64,000 nt of DNA. Source: Plotosus lineatus. Taxonomy: Eukaryota; Chordata; Actinopteri; Siluriformes; Plotosidae. A model generated the notes under the pieces. It searched no databases. It was given only the letters and a program-made list of their open reading frames with translations, and was not told where the DNA came from. Shown piece after piece: positions 11,815 to 24,200 of this stretch (the stretch's first letter is position 1; each line of letters starts with the position of its first letter). The translations under genes and the position numbers were made by a program. The stretch is taken from positions 12,631,249 to 12,695,248 of the forward strand of contig CM045735.1 in the NCBI GenBank assembly GCA_024760905.1. The letters run 5' to 3'.

Positions 11815-14800
11815 ATGCAACATTACACCCTCGACTTCAAGCTCTCTGCACCAGGTAAGCAGCGATATGAGCCGAAATGAATGAGAAGGAGGCGGTGAAG
11901 GAGGAGGCGCAGGCGTCGCAGGAACACAAACACGGGCCTCGTCACGGCTCCTCTCGTTGTTTTTGTCTTAATGCTCAAATGCACCGGTGACTTACCAGGG
12001 TTTTCCTCACATAACAGTGAAATTAGCCCTCATGTATTATAGGAATAGTTAGTTGCTTAAAATTGGGACTATTTTTTTTTTTGTCTCGAAGTTGTTTGAC
12101 CTTAAAGAAGGTAGCATGTTTGCTAAAGCTAGCTCTTCTCTCAGCGTGTACACAGTCGTCTCGCAAAAAAAAATTTACCTCAGGTACCCGGTTAAAAACA
12201 ACACCATTTCCCCCCAAGTTTATTATTAAGTACAACATTGTCGTGTAACAGACACGACTTTAAAAGTGTCCATTAACTCGCCTGATCCTAACAGGGGTGT
12301 ATTTTTACGTTTAATAACTATTAAGTTCGTGTATCAGATAACATTCATTAAGTCATTGTTGTGTAATCACGTGTCCATCACTATTACTCTGCCCTAATAT
12401 CTGACTTTTGCTAAGTTTGGCCCCAGCACATGGCAACTTCTTAATTGTTTGTCCATATGCTTCACCTGCAAAGGCTTTTTGATTCTTCCCATTAAACATT
12501 GAAGGGACTTTCAAATAATTACAAGTGTTGTGCTTTAAACTTCTTCACATTCTCTCCAGGTCAGTGATTCTCTGGACACCTGATGAAACTTTTCACAATA
12601 ACAGACTTTTTTGAGTTGGTGAAGTTAATGTACGAAAGCATGATTAACAATAAAATGTAATGTAGGACCAGGAATCCTGGCGGATAAAGGTTGGGATCCT
12701 CAGCCCCTCCAGAGATAAGTTGGCTCAGAATAAAGAAGAAATGTACACAGAGGCTTCAGACTACAGCAGGTTACCTGGGAGCTGCCAACCGTTTTCGAAC
12801 AAAAATAGTAAATACAGTACATGGGCTGGAAGTTGTTATAAACAAACACACACAAATAATGCTTGGATCATCAAGCTCATTTGTAAATTAATATGCCAGA
12901 ATTATAAGTACTGTATTGTATATTGTTACAGTCACAAGCAGTTGGAAAAATCCTAATTGACTCTGAGCGAGCGATGCTGGAGGGATGATCAATCTGTTGC
13001 AAGCCGAACAGGAAAAGGCAACTTGTCATTCACACTCACATTAGTGGCTGTTCCACTATCATACCCAAGCAGCCTGAAAACTAGCCAAGACGTGTAAACC
13101 AGGCGCTTTATGCTTTTAGCTGAAAACCTGTTTGTGGGTTTTTTTATTGCATGTGTAGCTCAGCAGCTTAACTTCCATTCCCACCTGCAATGTACGAGTA
13201 TCTGTGAGTGTCATGCAGTCTGCCTAAGTTGTCAACTACACAGTTACTAATGAGAATAAAGTGTACGGTGATCCCTCGCTACTTCGTGCTTCAGTTTCTG
13301 CGTCTTCAGTGCATTGCGGGTTTTTCAAATTATTCATCGAAAAATAGGGGAGAAGTTAAGGAAAATGCTAAAACAAGGCCAATTATGCAAAAACCCCAAA
13401 CAAAAAAAAACAATCCAACAAAACTAGTTACATTTTTATGAGGTGAGCATCTGAGTGTGCGAGCATCTGAGTGTGCGCACGCATCTATGAATGTGTATTT
13501 ATATTTTATTTACATGTTATGCATTATTTTTGAATGTTTAATTCTTATTCTTTTCCTTTCGGCTTTTCTCTTCAGGGGTCGCCACATCTGCCTCCATCTC
13601 ACCCTATCCTTTGCATCTTCTCTTACACCAACGACCTTAATGTCCTCCTTCACCACATTAGCATTTATAGCATTGAATATGTATTTATTAATATTTTATA
13701 TACACATACAAGTCGGGGGGTGGGTGTCTCGGTCCCCATTAACCCTGGAAAGTGAGGGATCCCTGTACTACCATTTGACTAAAGTGACAAACACAACAAA
13801 CAAAAAACAGATTAATGCAGCTAAATAGCAATGTATACAATAAAGCAAGTATAAGAAATAAATACATGGAGTCCAAATACAACACAAGCTAGTCTGTGCT
13901 ACTTATAGCATTATGTGGTTCCGGTCTAAAACTTGCACTCTGCCTAAAAAGGTGTATGGCTAAAGCTGGTTGGGTTTTAACATGTGTTCATTCATTAATT
14001 GTCCGAACTGCTTAATCATAATTAGGGTTTCAGGGAGGCTGCTTAATCCTACTACGATGGCTGTGAGGAGTCTGTGCTTATCTCGGACAACACTGGGCTA
14101 AGGGGGGTACACCCTGAACATCTTACAAGAAAAACATCCACACAAACATGGGGAGGATGTGTGAACACCACACACAAATTCCCAAGCTTGGGAATTGAAC
14201 ACATGACCTTCTTGCTGTAAGATGTACTAATAATTACTAAAGCACAGTGCTGCACCAAAATGAAGCAGTGGTAAGGAACTTCTTCTTTTCCTTTCGGCTG
14301 TTCCCCTCAGGGGTCGCCACAGCAAATCATCTGCCTCCATCTCACCCTGTCCTCTGCATCATCTTCTCTTACATCAACTACCTTCATGTCCTCCTTCACC
14401 ACATCCATAAATCATCTCTTTGGTCTTCCTCTAGGCCTTCTGCCTGGTAGTTCCAACCTCAGCATCCTACTACCAATATACTCACTATCCCTCCTCTGTA
14501 CATGTCCAAGCCATCTTAATCTAGCCTTTCTAACTTTGTCTCCAAAACCTCTTACATGTGCTGTCCCTCTGATGGACTCATTCCTGATCCTGTCCATCCT
14601 CGTTTCTCCCAGAGAACCTCAACATTTTCATCTCTGCTACCTCCAGCTCTGCCTCTTGTCTTTTTCTCAGTGCCACTGTTTCTAAACCACACAACATCGC
14701 TGGCCTCATCACCATCTTGTACACTTTTCATTCTTGAAGTGGTGGTAAGGAACATTTTGAAAAAGAAGTTTCTGGTTAATAAGCAGATTGACTTGTGGTT

Positions 14801-17800
14801 ACTTGTTGAGAGTGAGAAAAGATAAACATTTTTAAAAGGTAAAGGAAGACAACTGAGGAAAGTATAGCTTTCTGATTAAATATTGTGAAATGTGCAGTGC
14901 ACGGCATCAACAACTACTTGCAGAACAGCAATGTTTTAAAACTGCCGAGGTTTCACTTTGCTTTTAGTGGAAATAGAGTTTGCAGGTACAAAAAGTAACG
15001 CAATCATAGTAGAAAACCAGCCAAACAGCAAAACTCAATGATTACAACAGGGAAAAAAGTTTTACACTACAGGGATCTCTCACTTTCCATGGGTAATGGG
15101 GACCGAGGGGAACACCCCCCCCCACACACACACACACACACACACACCCCCCCCCCCCCCCCGCGAGCGATCGCCGATTTCCGCAGAGTAGTATCGACCC
15201 CCCCCAACTGACATATACGTACATGTATATGCGTATATAATATTAATAAATACATAATACATATTCAACACTATAAATGCTTAGAATAACAATTAAACAT
15301 TCAAAAATAATACATAAGTTGTAAATAAAATATAAATACACACACCCACACAGATGCGCGCAGCTCATATAAAAATGTAAGTAATTTTGTTCTGGGGGTT
15401 TTGGGTTGTTTTTGTTTGTGTGGAGGTTTTATCCCCCCAATTATGTGTAAAGTTCACGTGGAATGCAATACCACGCAGTTCTGGATTCACAAATAAACGA
15501 GGAGTTTGTCTGCCACACAGTTAAATCTTGGTTTTCGTATGTTTGTACACACTGTGTCTGAGAAACCTGTGCTGTGTAGGATCACAAGATGGATTTGCTC
15601 TCAAGGCCAGGAGGACAGAAGCACTCGGGTCATACAATAGTTCGGCTGATTATTACTTTGTCAACATATCCTACATCTGTTTGTCTTCTCCTCTTCCAGC
15701 TGACCATTCTGCAACTGTTCGTGGTCTGCAGTCTATATTTCAAGAGCAGGAAATGACAGAAACTATCCACGACACAGAGGGGAATGGATACCTGGCAACA
15801 TTTATTGGCAAGAATGGAAGGTATGTAACATCACCCTCCACCTGGGCACATTTTATTTACATTTACAACATCACCAAGTTACTACTTGATTATATTTTAA
15901 AAGCTTTTTGTAAATGAACTTGTTGGATCATCAGAGCCGGCGCGTATGCTCAGTTTCTGTAGCGTGAAGCAACTAGTTCAACTCCTCCTTGATAGGATAT
16001 GCACACTTGTGGTTAAGACCTTGCTCAGGGATCCATCCTGCTTTTGCTGGAGACCTAATTTGGAGAACAGTGGGAGATGTATTTATTTTCTTTAGAATTG
16101 AAGCTGAATCACCCCTTAAAAGAGCTGTGCTACTCCTATAATACCAGCCTCGAGCAACTATCAGTAGTGATCTATATCGGGAGCACTGCGTTTAGGCCAT
16201 TAATCTACATGGATGTAATTGCTGTCGGGGCTCACCATGTTAAAGTTGCCATTTTGTTTTTAAACAGGTTTGCTATCTTGAGACTTCATTCTTATGGTCT
16301 GGTGACTTTTGACCTGCAGTGTTGTGATGATGATGATCTAGCACAAGTGGACAATGTGAGTAATCATGGCTCATGTTTCTGGAACAGCTGTTCTGTTTTC
16401 TTCAGCGTTTGAAACTTTAGTTGTTGTGAAGCTTAGCTTAAGGTTCATAAGACTTTCTTGCAAAGAAAAACATGACAGGCAGGCATATTTTTTCTTTGGT
16501 TTGTAGTCTTATAACTTGCCTTTAAACCATTAAAAATGAGTCCGATGTTCTAATCTTGCTGGATGCACCTTTAACTTACATTTTTCTCCAGCTACTGAAT
16601 GCACTGGAGAAGAAACTGAAGACATTACTACATGGAACTATTCAGAGGGTGAAGAGGTGAGATTTGGAGAAAGACTTTGTTTGCATTTTTAAATGTACCT
16701 CACAGGGGGAAGTTGATATGCTCAAGACTCATTTATTTTTAAAATGGACAGGTATGGAAGAGAATGACAATACTTTATTGCCCGAGGAGGGAATTTGTCT
16801 TGCACGTACACAGGCTCCATAAACATACATACATAACATATTACAACATGAAGACATAATACATATATAACATTAAATATTAAATATTAAATATCTTAAG
16901 GTGCAATGTAAGAAACTAGCACTAAAATTTCAAAAATAAAATTTAAAAATACTTTAAAGAATACTGTATGTTAAACGGACATGTAACGACTTAAGACATA
17001 AAACTGAGTTTTTAAATTAGATAACGCAACAGATAAAAACAGTGGTACAAAATGTAACAATATACAAGAGACTAAAGGTGGAGGCTACTTATTTAAAAGG
17101 AAAATGCTAGTTGGTATATAGGATGTACGGGCTCTCTTTGATTTAAGTTTGGGTAATTGATATCTGCGGCCGGAAGGAAGAAGGATATATTCAGAATGAA
17201 GAACATGAGTTTCGTCGTTAATAATTTTGGATGCTAAATTTAGTACACGAGATTCATAAAAGTAATCAATAGGGTCTAAAGGAGTTCCAATGATCTTGCT
17301 GCTTACGTTTACAAAACCACGATGTGACACTTTGTATGAGGGAAAGGTTCATGTCAATACTATTTATTAAAAAAAAACGCAAAAAAATACAGGCGGTCCT
17401 TGAGTTATGAACAAGTTCCGTTCCTATGACGTATCATAACCCGAAATTCCGCGCAAGTCGGATTTTTACCCCTAAATACCCCTAAATCTCTAAATAACGA
17501 TCTAAATACATGTATTATAGTTCATATTCATGGGACATACAGTAGTATGATAGTTCATACAGACAATTAAAATGGACATTTCAATTAAAATAAAATAAAC
17601 ACATAATGTAATAAAATACATTACTATGACGTGCCTCGAGACAAAATGGACGATGCTGATGACTGTGTAGCTGTGTATTCATACGCACTCCGTGTCAAAA
17701 ACTAGTACGCGTCTTAGGAGCTTATGAACAGAGTGGCGTACATATATTTACTTGCGTTGTAAAGTTGAAACATCGTAAGTTGAGGGCTGCCTGTATATTC

Positions 17801-20800
17801 ATTTTCCTGTGTGTTGATATTCAAACAAATGCACAGGCAAAAAAAAAATACAGCTTTGGATTGAACACAACTGCACCCAAAACATTATTTTTTACCCTCA
17901 CTGGGTAAGTAGACTTGGGTACCAAATATAATATTGAGCGACTATATACATATTGTGATGGCCGATCAGTGTATATCAGCACACCTTTATCCCATAATCT
18001 GGAAATGAGAACAATGAACAATGTGTTACTTACTAAACTGCCCTTCTTCTGTGTATTAAAGTGAATGAAGAGGAAGCAGTTGTATTGTTTTGATTGATTA
18101 TTTAACTTTCTGGCAGAGCCGGCAAAGGAAGTGCATTGCTTCCTCCTGCTTGTTAAAAAAAACAATAATGTATTTGGCCTTTGGACATGGCAATGTAATA
18201 ATGTGTTTATTTGCCTATAGAGCAGGGACGTGAGAGCTGATAACAAGTGATCTCCCAGGATACCTGTGGGAATGCAATCTAATGCTGCACATGAACCGGT
18301 CCTCTCTTAGGCCTGGCTTACACCAGGTTGAATGATGGTGCAACGAAATATTAAGCAGCTGATTGGATTGTTTTCAACCTTCCCAAATTTTCCCACAGCA
18401 CACCACTGATACAATCTCTCCACTGGCTTCCTGTAGCTGCTTGCATTCGATTTAAAACACTGATGCTTGCCTACAGATCCAAAAATGGATGCGCACCTTC
18501 CTACCTCAAAGCACTTATCACACCTCGCAATGCACCGCATTCTTTCTGATCTTCTAGCACCATGAGAATGATCCCTTCCTCTACCGAGGAACAAGGGGAA
18601 AATGCATCCAAACTCTCTTCTGTTCTGGCTACAAGATGATTGAACACTTCTTCCTCTGAACACCCGGTATTTTCAAATGATGGCTGAAAACTTGCCTTTT
18701 TCAGCAGTACTTAGATTAAGCATTATGCTGTATACAGCCACAAAAAACCCCCACACACGTACAACACCGATCATCTGAGTTTGACTAACGGTGTACTTAA
18801 GCTGTGTTCTAACAAACCAGGACAAGAACATATTCACTAATAGAGAGTTCAGTAAGTCGCTCTGGATAAGAGCATTTGTTAAGTGCTGAAAATGTATATA
18901 TGTCTGAATACCCCCGAACTGACCCAATTTCCAGTATTAAAGCATGTACAATCTATAGCGGGTATGCAATGACATTCACTCAGTAGAGTTTACTAGAATT
19001 ATACAAACAGCATCATGGGACTGGGTGGGTACTGCAGTTGAAATTGGTATGTCTTTTCCATGCTGATGATTCTGTGTCAGTCATTCCTTAAGGAACAAGG
19101 ACTTTCTGTACTTTGCACTAAAGTCTTGTGTACAAGTTGTCCAGGGACAGAGAAAAATAAGAGTTCTCTTTCGTCATCTCTTATTCTCGACGACTTATAC
19201 TCTGCCTGCTCATTGCTTGCACCTCACCACAAAACTGGCTATTGAATCTTTATTCTTCATCTTTATCGAATCTTTACTCTTTGTCCTTGATGGCTGTTTT
19301 CAAATGCGTTCAAAGGGCTGTACATAGCACTTCATGATCATATAGAAAAATGTGTTATAACTGAAGAAATTCTTTCAGCTGGAAATGTTGAATAATTCTT
19401 ATGTCAAACCTGTTAATGTTAGACCTGTGTCACAATAATTCATTCAACTTGTACACATGCCTTTGCGACAACAGTACAAAAGTGCAAGTGATGTCTTCTA
19501 TTTTTTCTTTTTCTTTCTTTTTAAATTCCTAGTCAGGCAGCACAGTGACATTGTGCACTTCACAGCAAGAAGGCTTGAGTTTGAGTTTCTAACTCGGGTG
19601 TTTCTGTGTGGAGTTTGCATGTCTTCCCATGCTTGTGTGGGTTTCTTCTGAGTACTCCGGTTTCCTCCTACAATCCAAAAAAGTGCACAGTAGGCTAATT
19701 GATTGTTCCAAATCACCCTTAGCTGTGAGTGTGAATGCCGGCTCTCCGCTGGCCTGGCAAGCTATCCAGGGTGTACTCCGTCCTCGCCCAGAGTAGGCTG
19801 AGATGGGCACCAAGCTTCCTGTGACCCTGATTAGGATTAAGCAGCTTAGAAAATGAATTAATTAATTCCTCGAGGTAGTTTTCATGTTTATCTAAAGCCT
19901 AGAGGAATTGTTTATAAAGGTTATCAAGTTTGCAAATAAAAACCAAATACGCACTTTGAACGGCTTAGCTTAAGCCCTCAAAAGACTTTTGCAGCAGCTA
20001 TATTAAAATATTGTTGATTTTCAACCCTTTTCCAACAAATCAGGATGCTTCTAGGTTAAAGAATTAATATTTAATTATAAGTGCATTAGTTGTTTATTTT
20101 TTTTATTTTTTTATTTTTTACCAAGCCCGCTAGTGTAACTGGTAAAATTTGTCAGTTTGTGTTTTGACTTGTACTTTTTTCAATGGCTATACAGTGGACT
20201 ATCAGAGACCGAACAAATGGGAATCCAAACAAAACAGTCGTGACTTTTATCGTCCCGGAAACAGAATAAAAACCAGAAGTCGAACTCGAGAAACACGCGA
20301 GAAAAAAACGAGACCGAGAGGGAGCCGGAAGTCCGGAAGTTGTTGATACTGTGTATATTCTGGGGAAGTCTGGAAGTTGCTGATACTATGTAAGGACTGT
20401 TTGGGCTTTTACACCCAAGCCTAGTGGCTCATCAGGCCAGTGCTTTATCTATCACCCTAATAAAGCTGTCCTGGGGAAGTCCGGAAGTTGTTAATACAGT
20501 ACTAAAGCTATCTAATCACTAACGCCATATACCATCTCCAGTGACAAATATGAAACACCGATCGGCTTATAGGTCGTCTTCTTCTTCTTTTACTTTCGGC
20601 TGCTCCCTTCAGGGGTCGCCACAGCAAATCATCCGCCTCCACCTCACCCTGTCCTCCGCATCTTCTTTTCTCACTCCAACGACCTTTTATACTTCTGATT
20701 TGCATCATAAATGTTTGGCATTGGTTTTACGTCGGATGCCCTTCCTGACACAACCCTCTGCATTTCTCCGGGCTTGGAACCGGCATGAGGGGGAGAGACA

Positions 20801-23800
20801 CTGGTTAGTGCCCCCCCCCCCCACCTCATGGCTGCATATAGGTATAACTGCCTAAACGAAGCTGAAGAGGATGTATGCATGTATGTATCTAAGCTAAGCT
20901 AAAGCGCTAGCAGCGCTGTGAACACCTTTAACGATGAGGTCATGAGCCACTTCTGTAAGGTTTTGAAAAGAAGGCAGAAACAAGCCACGTTTGAAATGTT
21001 GAAGAAAGGTCATCCATGCAAAGCAGTAGCAAGAGGGAAAAAAACACCTTTGGCTGATTTACCTGAAGCTGTTATTGGAAGGGAAAGTGCCGCCATCCCC
21101 CCCCTCTGTGTTATGGAAGGGAAATCTCCTCTTGTCTAACTCTCCAACATTTACGTATGCCAACTGCTCACCACAAAAAAAGGTTAAAATTCTTATCTTT
21201 ATTGTACTTATGCTTTACCTTTTCTGTGGTTTTCATTTCAGTGTGTTATGGTCTCACTGGGTTATCAAAGGCCGGCCATGTCTTTCACTGTCTATGTTAT
21301 GAGGCATGTAAAAGAACCATTGCTGACTTTCATAAAGAGTAGGCTGCAAAGCCGTCAGTGTATTTCTGTCCCTTGCTAAACGGTTGTGACAGGAAGGGAA
21401 TCTGACGTCAAGACCTATGCCAAATCAAATGTGCGAATCAGATGATTCGCTGTGGCGACTCCCGCGAAAAGGGAAAAAGCCGAAAGGAAGAAAGAAAATG
21501 GTCTCTCAGATAAGAGTTGCGCATTAAAATGCGTGTTGGAGAGGGATGTGGCTCTAACACACTCATCTATGAAAACGGGATGTGCTTTATTGTTTCTAGT
21601 GCACTGGTGCCTTCCCTGTGAACAATAAAGCACAGCCATTTTCATAGATCAAACGGGGCAGTCGTTACTGAGAGATTCTGAGAAACACAGAAATCAAACT
21701 AAAGCTTGAACTGCTTGAACCCAGAGCCGAGAGATCAAGAGGGACAATCTTCTAGCACGGAGAAGAGTGCTGCTAGTCTGTATAGCCTGTGATTAAGTGG
21801 AACTGATTAAATGTATGTGTGTTTAGCACTCCATCCCATGTGTTCGAGCCACGCCCCTCTCCAACATGCATTTCAACGCAAAGTTAAGTCTCTCACAACA
21901 CAAACCATAACATAATGTACTGTATTCAATAAATTTTTCACTTAATTTGAGGACCCATGGTATGAGTTACAGTACCATTTAACTTCCATTCAAAAGACGA
22001 CGGAACGGATTAACACCATTTACATTATTTGAAATGGGAAAAGCGAATTGGGAATCCTAACAAATTGGAATTCGAGCAGCCGCCTGGAATGGATGAAGTT
22101 TGAGTACATGTCTTCATCTCAAAAATAGCTTGATGCATCACTGTTCATTTTTTTCAGGGTAGCAACTTGGGGCCAAATGCTGAAACAAGTTCACAAAAAG
22201 GTCATTTTAGGTCAAGTTTAAATTTGAGCAAAATGGCCACCAGTTTTATAATTTTAGGTAGTGACTGGTGCAATTTCCCAGTAGTGGGCCTCTAATTTTA
22301 TGATCTGCAAATAATAAATATATATATATATATATATTTTGTGTGTGTGTGAGAGAGAGACTAATGAAAAAAGTTTTAATGGTTTCCTTTCAATAACACT
22401 TAAATTATGTATTAAATTTTTGGGTCGCTTGCTTTTTTTTTAAGGTTGTTGCTTAGTCTGAACCCCATTCAATAAATGTTGGTATTGCATCATTGCCATG
22501 GGATAACTGAATTGCACTATTGCCATTGGATAAGTTGCCTTATTACTGCATGACTTGATGCAATATCGTAGCATTACCGTTTACTTTCAAAATACTTTGA
22601 ATGAACATATCAATCACAGAATTCAGATTTGTCATGATAGAGAATTATTTGGTCTCCTATCCCTTGGCAATTAACAACCATTTGACTGAATAACTATCCT
22701 TTAGGCTCACTAATTGCATATCCTGTAATTATTATAATAATAATGTCAGCTAAATATTGGAGCTCAGTAAAATAGTATCTCAAAGTTGCCACTGTTGACC
22801 AGTGGTATTGATATGTGTCTCTCAAAAGACTTGTAATCAAGGGCTTACCTCTAGCGGAATATAGGATTCTGATTTCAGCTTTGTAATTTGTCATGTATCA
22901 CTCCTTTGTTGAGTGAGTATCAATAAATTCTGTGTTTTTGTATTTAATGTCAGGCTCCCTGCACTGCAGCGAGGAGGGGAGGTGGACAAGTACTGGCCTA
23001 CTGCTGATGGCAGGCTCATAGAGTACGATATCGATGAAGTGGTACTTGACCAAGACTCTGCTTACCAGAATATCAAAATCCTGCACTCTCAGCAGTTCGG
23101 CAATATCCTCATCCTTAACGGGGACGTCAGTACGTTGCGTGATCCATGATATTTTTGTTGCAGCTTTTATGATGACCTTGTTTCCCACCAGGCATGTCTT
23201 AAACTCTGTGCATGTTTGTCTACATGTTAGATTTAGCAGAGAGTGATTTGCCCTACACTCAGGCCATCATGGGAAATGGCAGGGAGCAGTATGCTGGTAA
23301 AGAAATTCTGATCTTGGGTGGAGGAGATGGAGGCATCCTATTTGAAGCAGTTAAGCTCAAACCAAAGATGATCACCATGCTGGAAATATCCTTTGGACTT
23401 CTATTGTAATATGATTAAGATGGGGGGGGGGGGGGACTTGCACCGGCACCTCCTAGATTTTATGTATTTTGCAGTTCAAGTCAAAGTATGAACAGACTCA
23501 ACATAGCTTATTTTTATACTATTTTAAAGTAATAATGAATCTATTGTTGTACGCTATTAAATTGATCTGTGAAAGCAGGAAAATGTTTTTCTTAAAGATA
23601 AATGGAGGGCCTCACTGCTTCTGTCTTGTAAATCAAAATGATGAAATATTTTAAGAGTAGAGGGCTCATTTTGTGAAATCAGATGCTGAAAGCCAATCCT
23701 GTTTCACCTTGTGCACAAAGTGACCGTGAAGAAGACATGGTTTATCAAGTTTGGAGTTACATAACTCAAATCACCTGTACAGAGTCTTGGTATAAACCAC

Positions 23801-24161
23801 TGACCACTTAAGGCTAAACTAGACTGTTGACCTTACGCCAGACCTCTACAACCGATGTCAGTCTCTGGCCTCACTAATAATTTTTGGGCTGAATGAGTAT
23901 ATCGACAGACATGCTTGAAATGTCTTCTCGGAAGATTTCATCTGAGAGGTGACCTGGAGTCCATATACTTTGTTACTGTACTGGGATAGCTTTATTCAGA
24001 ACTTAAATCCTTATACATGAGTTTACTTTTTACAAAGTATTTATTTCCTTAATGATCCCTGTACATAGACCAGATGGTGATTGATGCATGTCGGAAGCAC
24101 ATGAGGAAGACTTGTGGGAATGTACTGGATAACTTGAAAGGGGACTGTTATGAAGTAAGAC

Positions 24162-24200
<39 letters not shown>

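Larger units (their letters stand above)
11792..15757 (+). promoter_or_regulatory. overlapping upstream ORF in sms leader (spliced)
   Basis: An ATG 23 nt before the sms start, with G at -3 and G at +4, opens a frame of 21 codons in exon 1. Across the exon 1-2 junction it reads 18 more codons ([18 protein letters not shown]) to TGA in exon 2. It overlaps the sms start out of frame, so ribosomes using it would miss the sms ATG. Whether the mRNA includes this ATG depends on the unknown transcription start. Confidence 0.4.
20190..22095 (+). mobile_element. decayed Tigger/pogo transposon
   Basis: The left part starts CAGTGGACTATCAGAGACC. At 20918-21032 the plus strand reads [25 protein letters not shown], like the C-terminus of Tigger transposases. 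The right part ends around GGAATTCGAGCAGCC near 22080. SINE and LINE tails inserted at 20575-20812 and 21253-21490 split it. Confidence 0.5.
16657..22953 (+). other. sms intron 4 (6.3 kb)
   Basis: The longest sms intron. It holds, in order, a LINE 3' end, a Tigger-like MITE, an L2 3' end, a SINE at 19534-19867, a Tigger-derived region at about 20190-22095 with SINE insertions, and a (TA)n(TG)n tract at 22318-22350. I see nothing host-coding in it. Confidence 0.6.

Noticed and set aside
11792..11884. ATG at 11792 as the sms start
   Set aside because: It is out of frame with exon 2 of sms; the ATG at 11815 gives the N-terminus that resembles human SMS.
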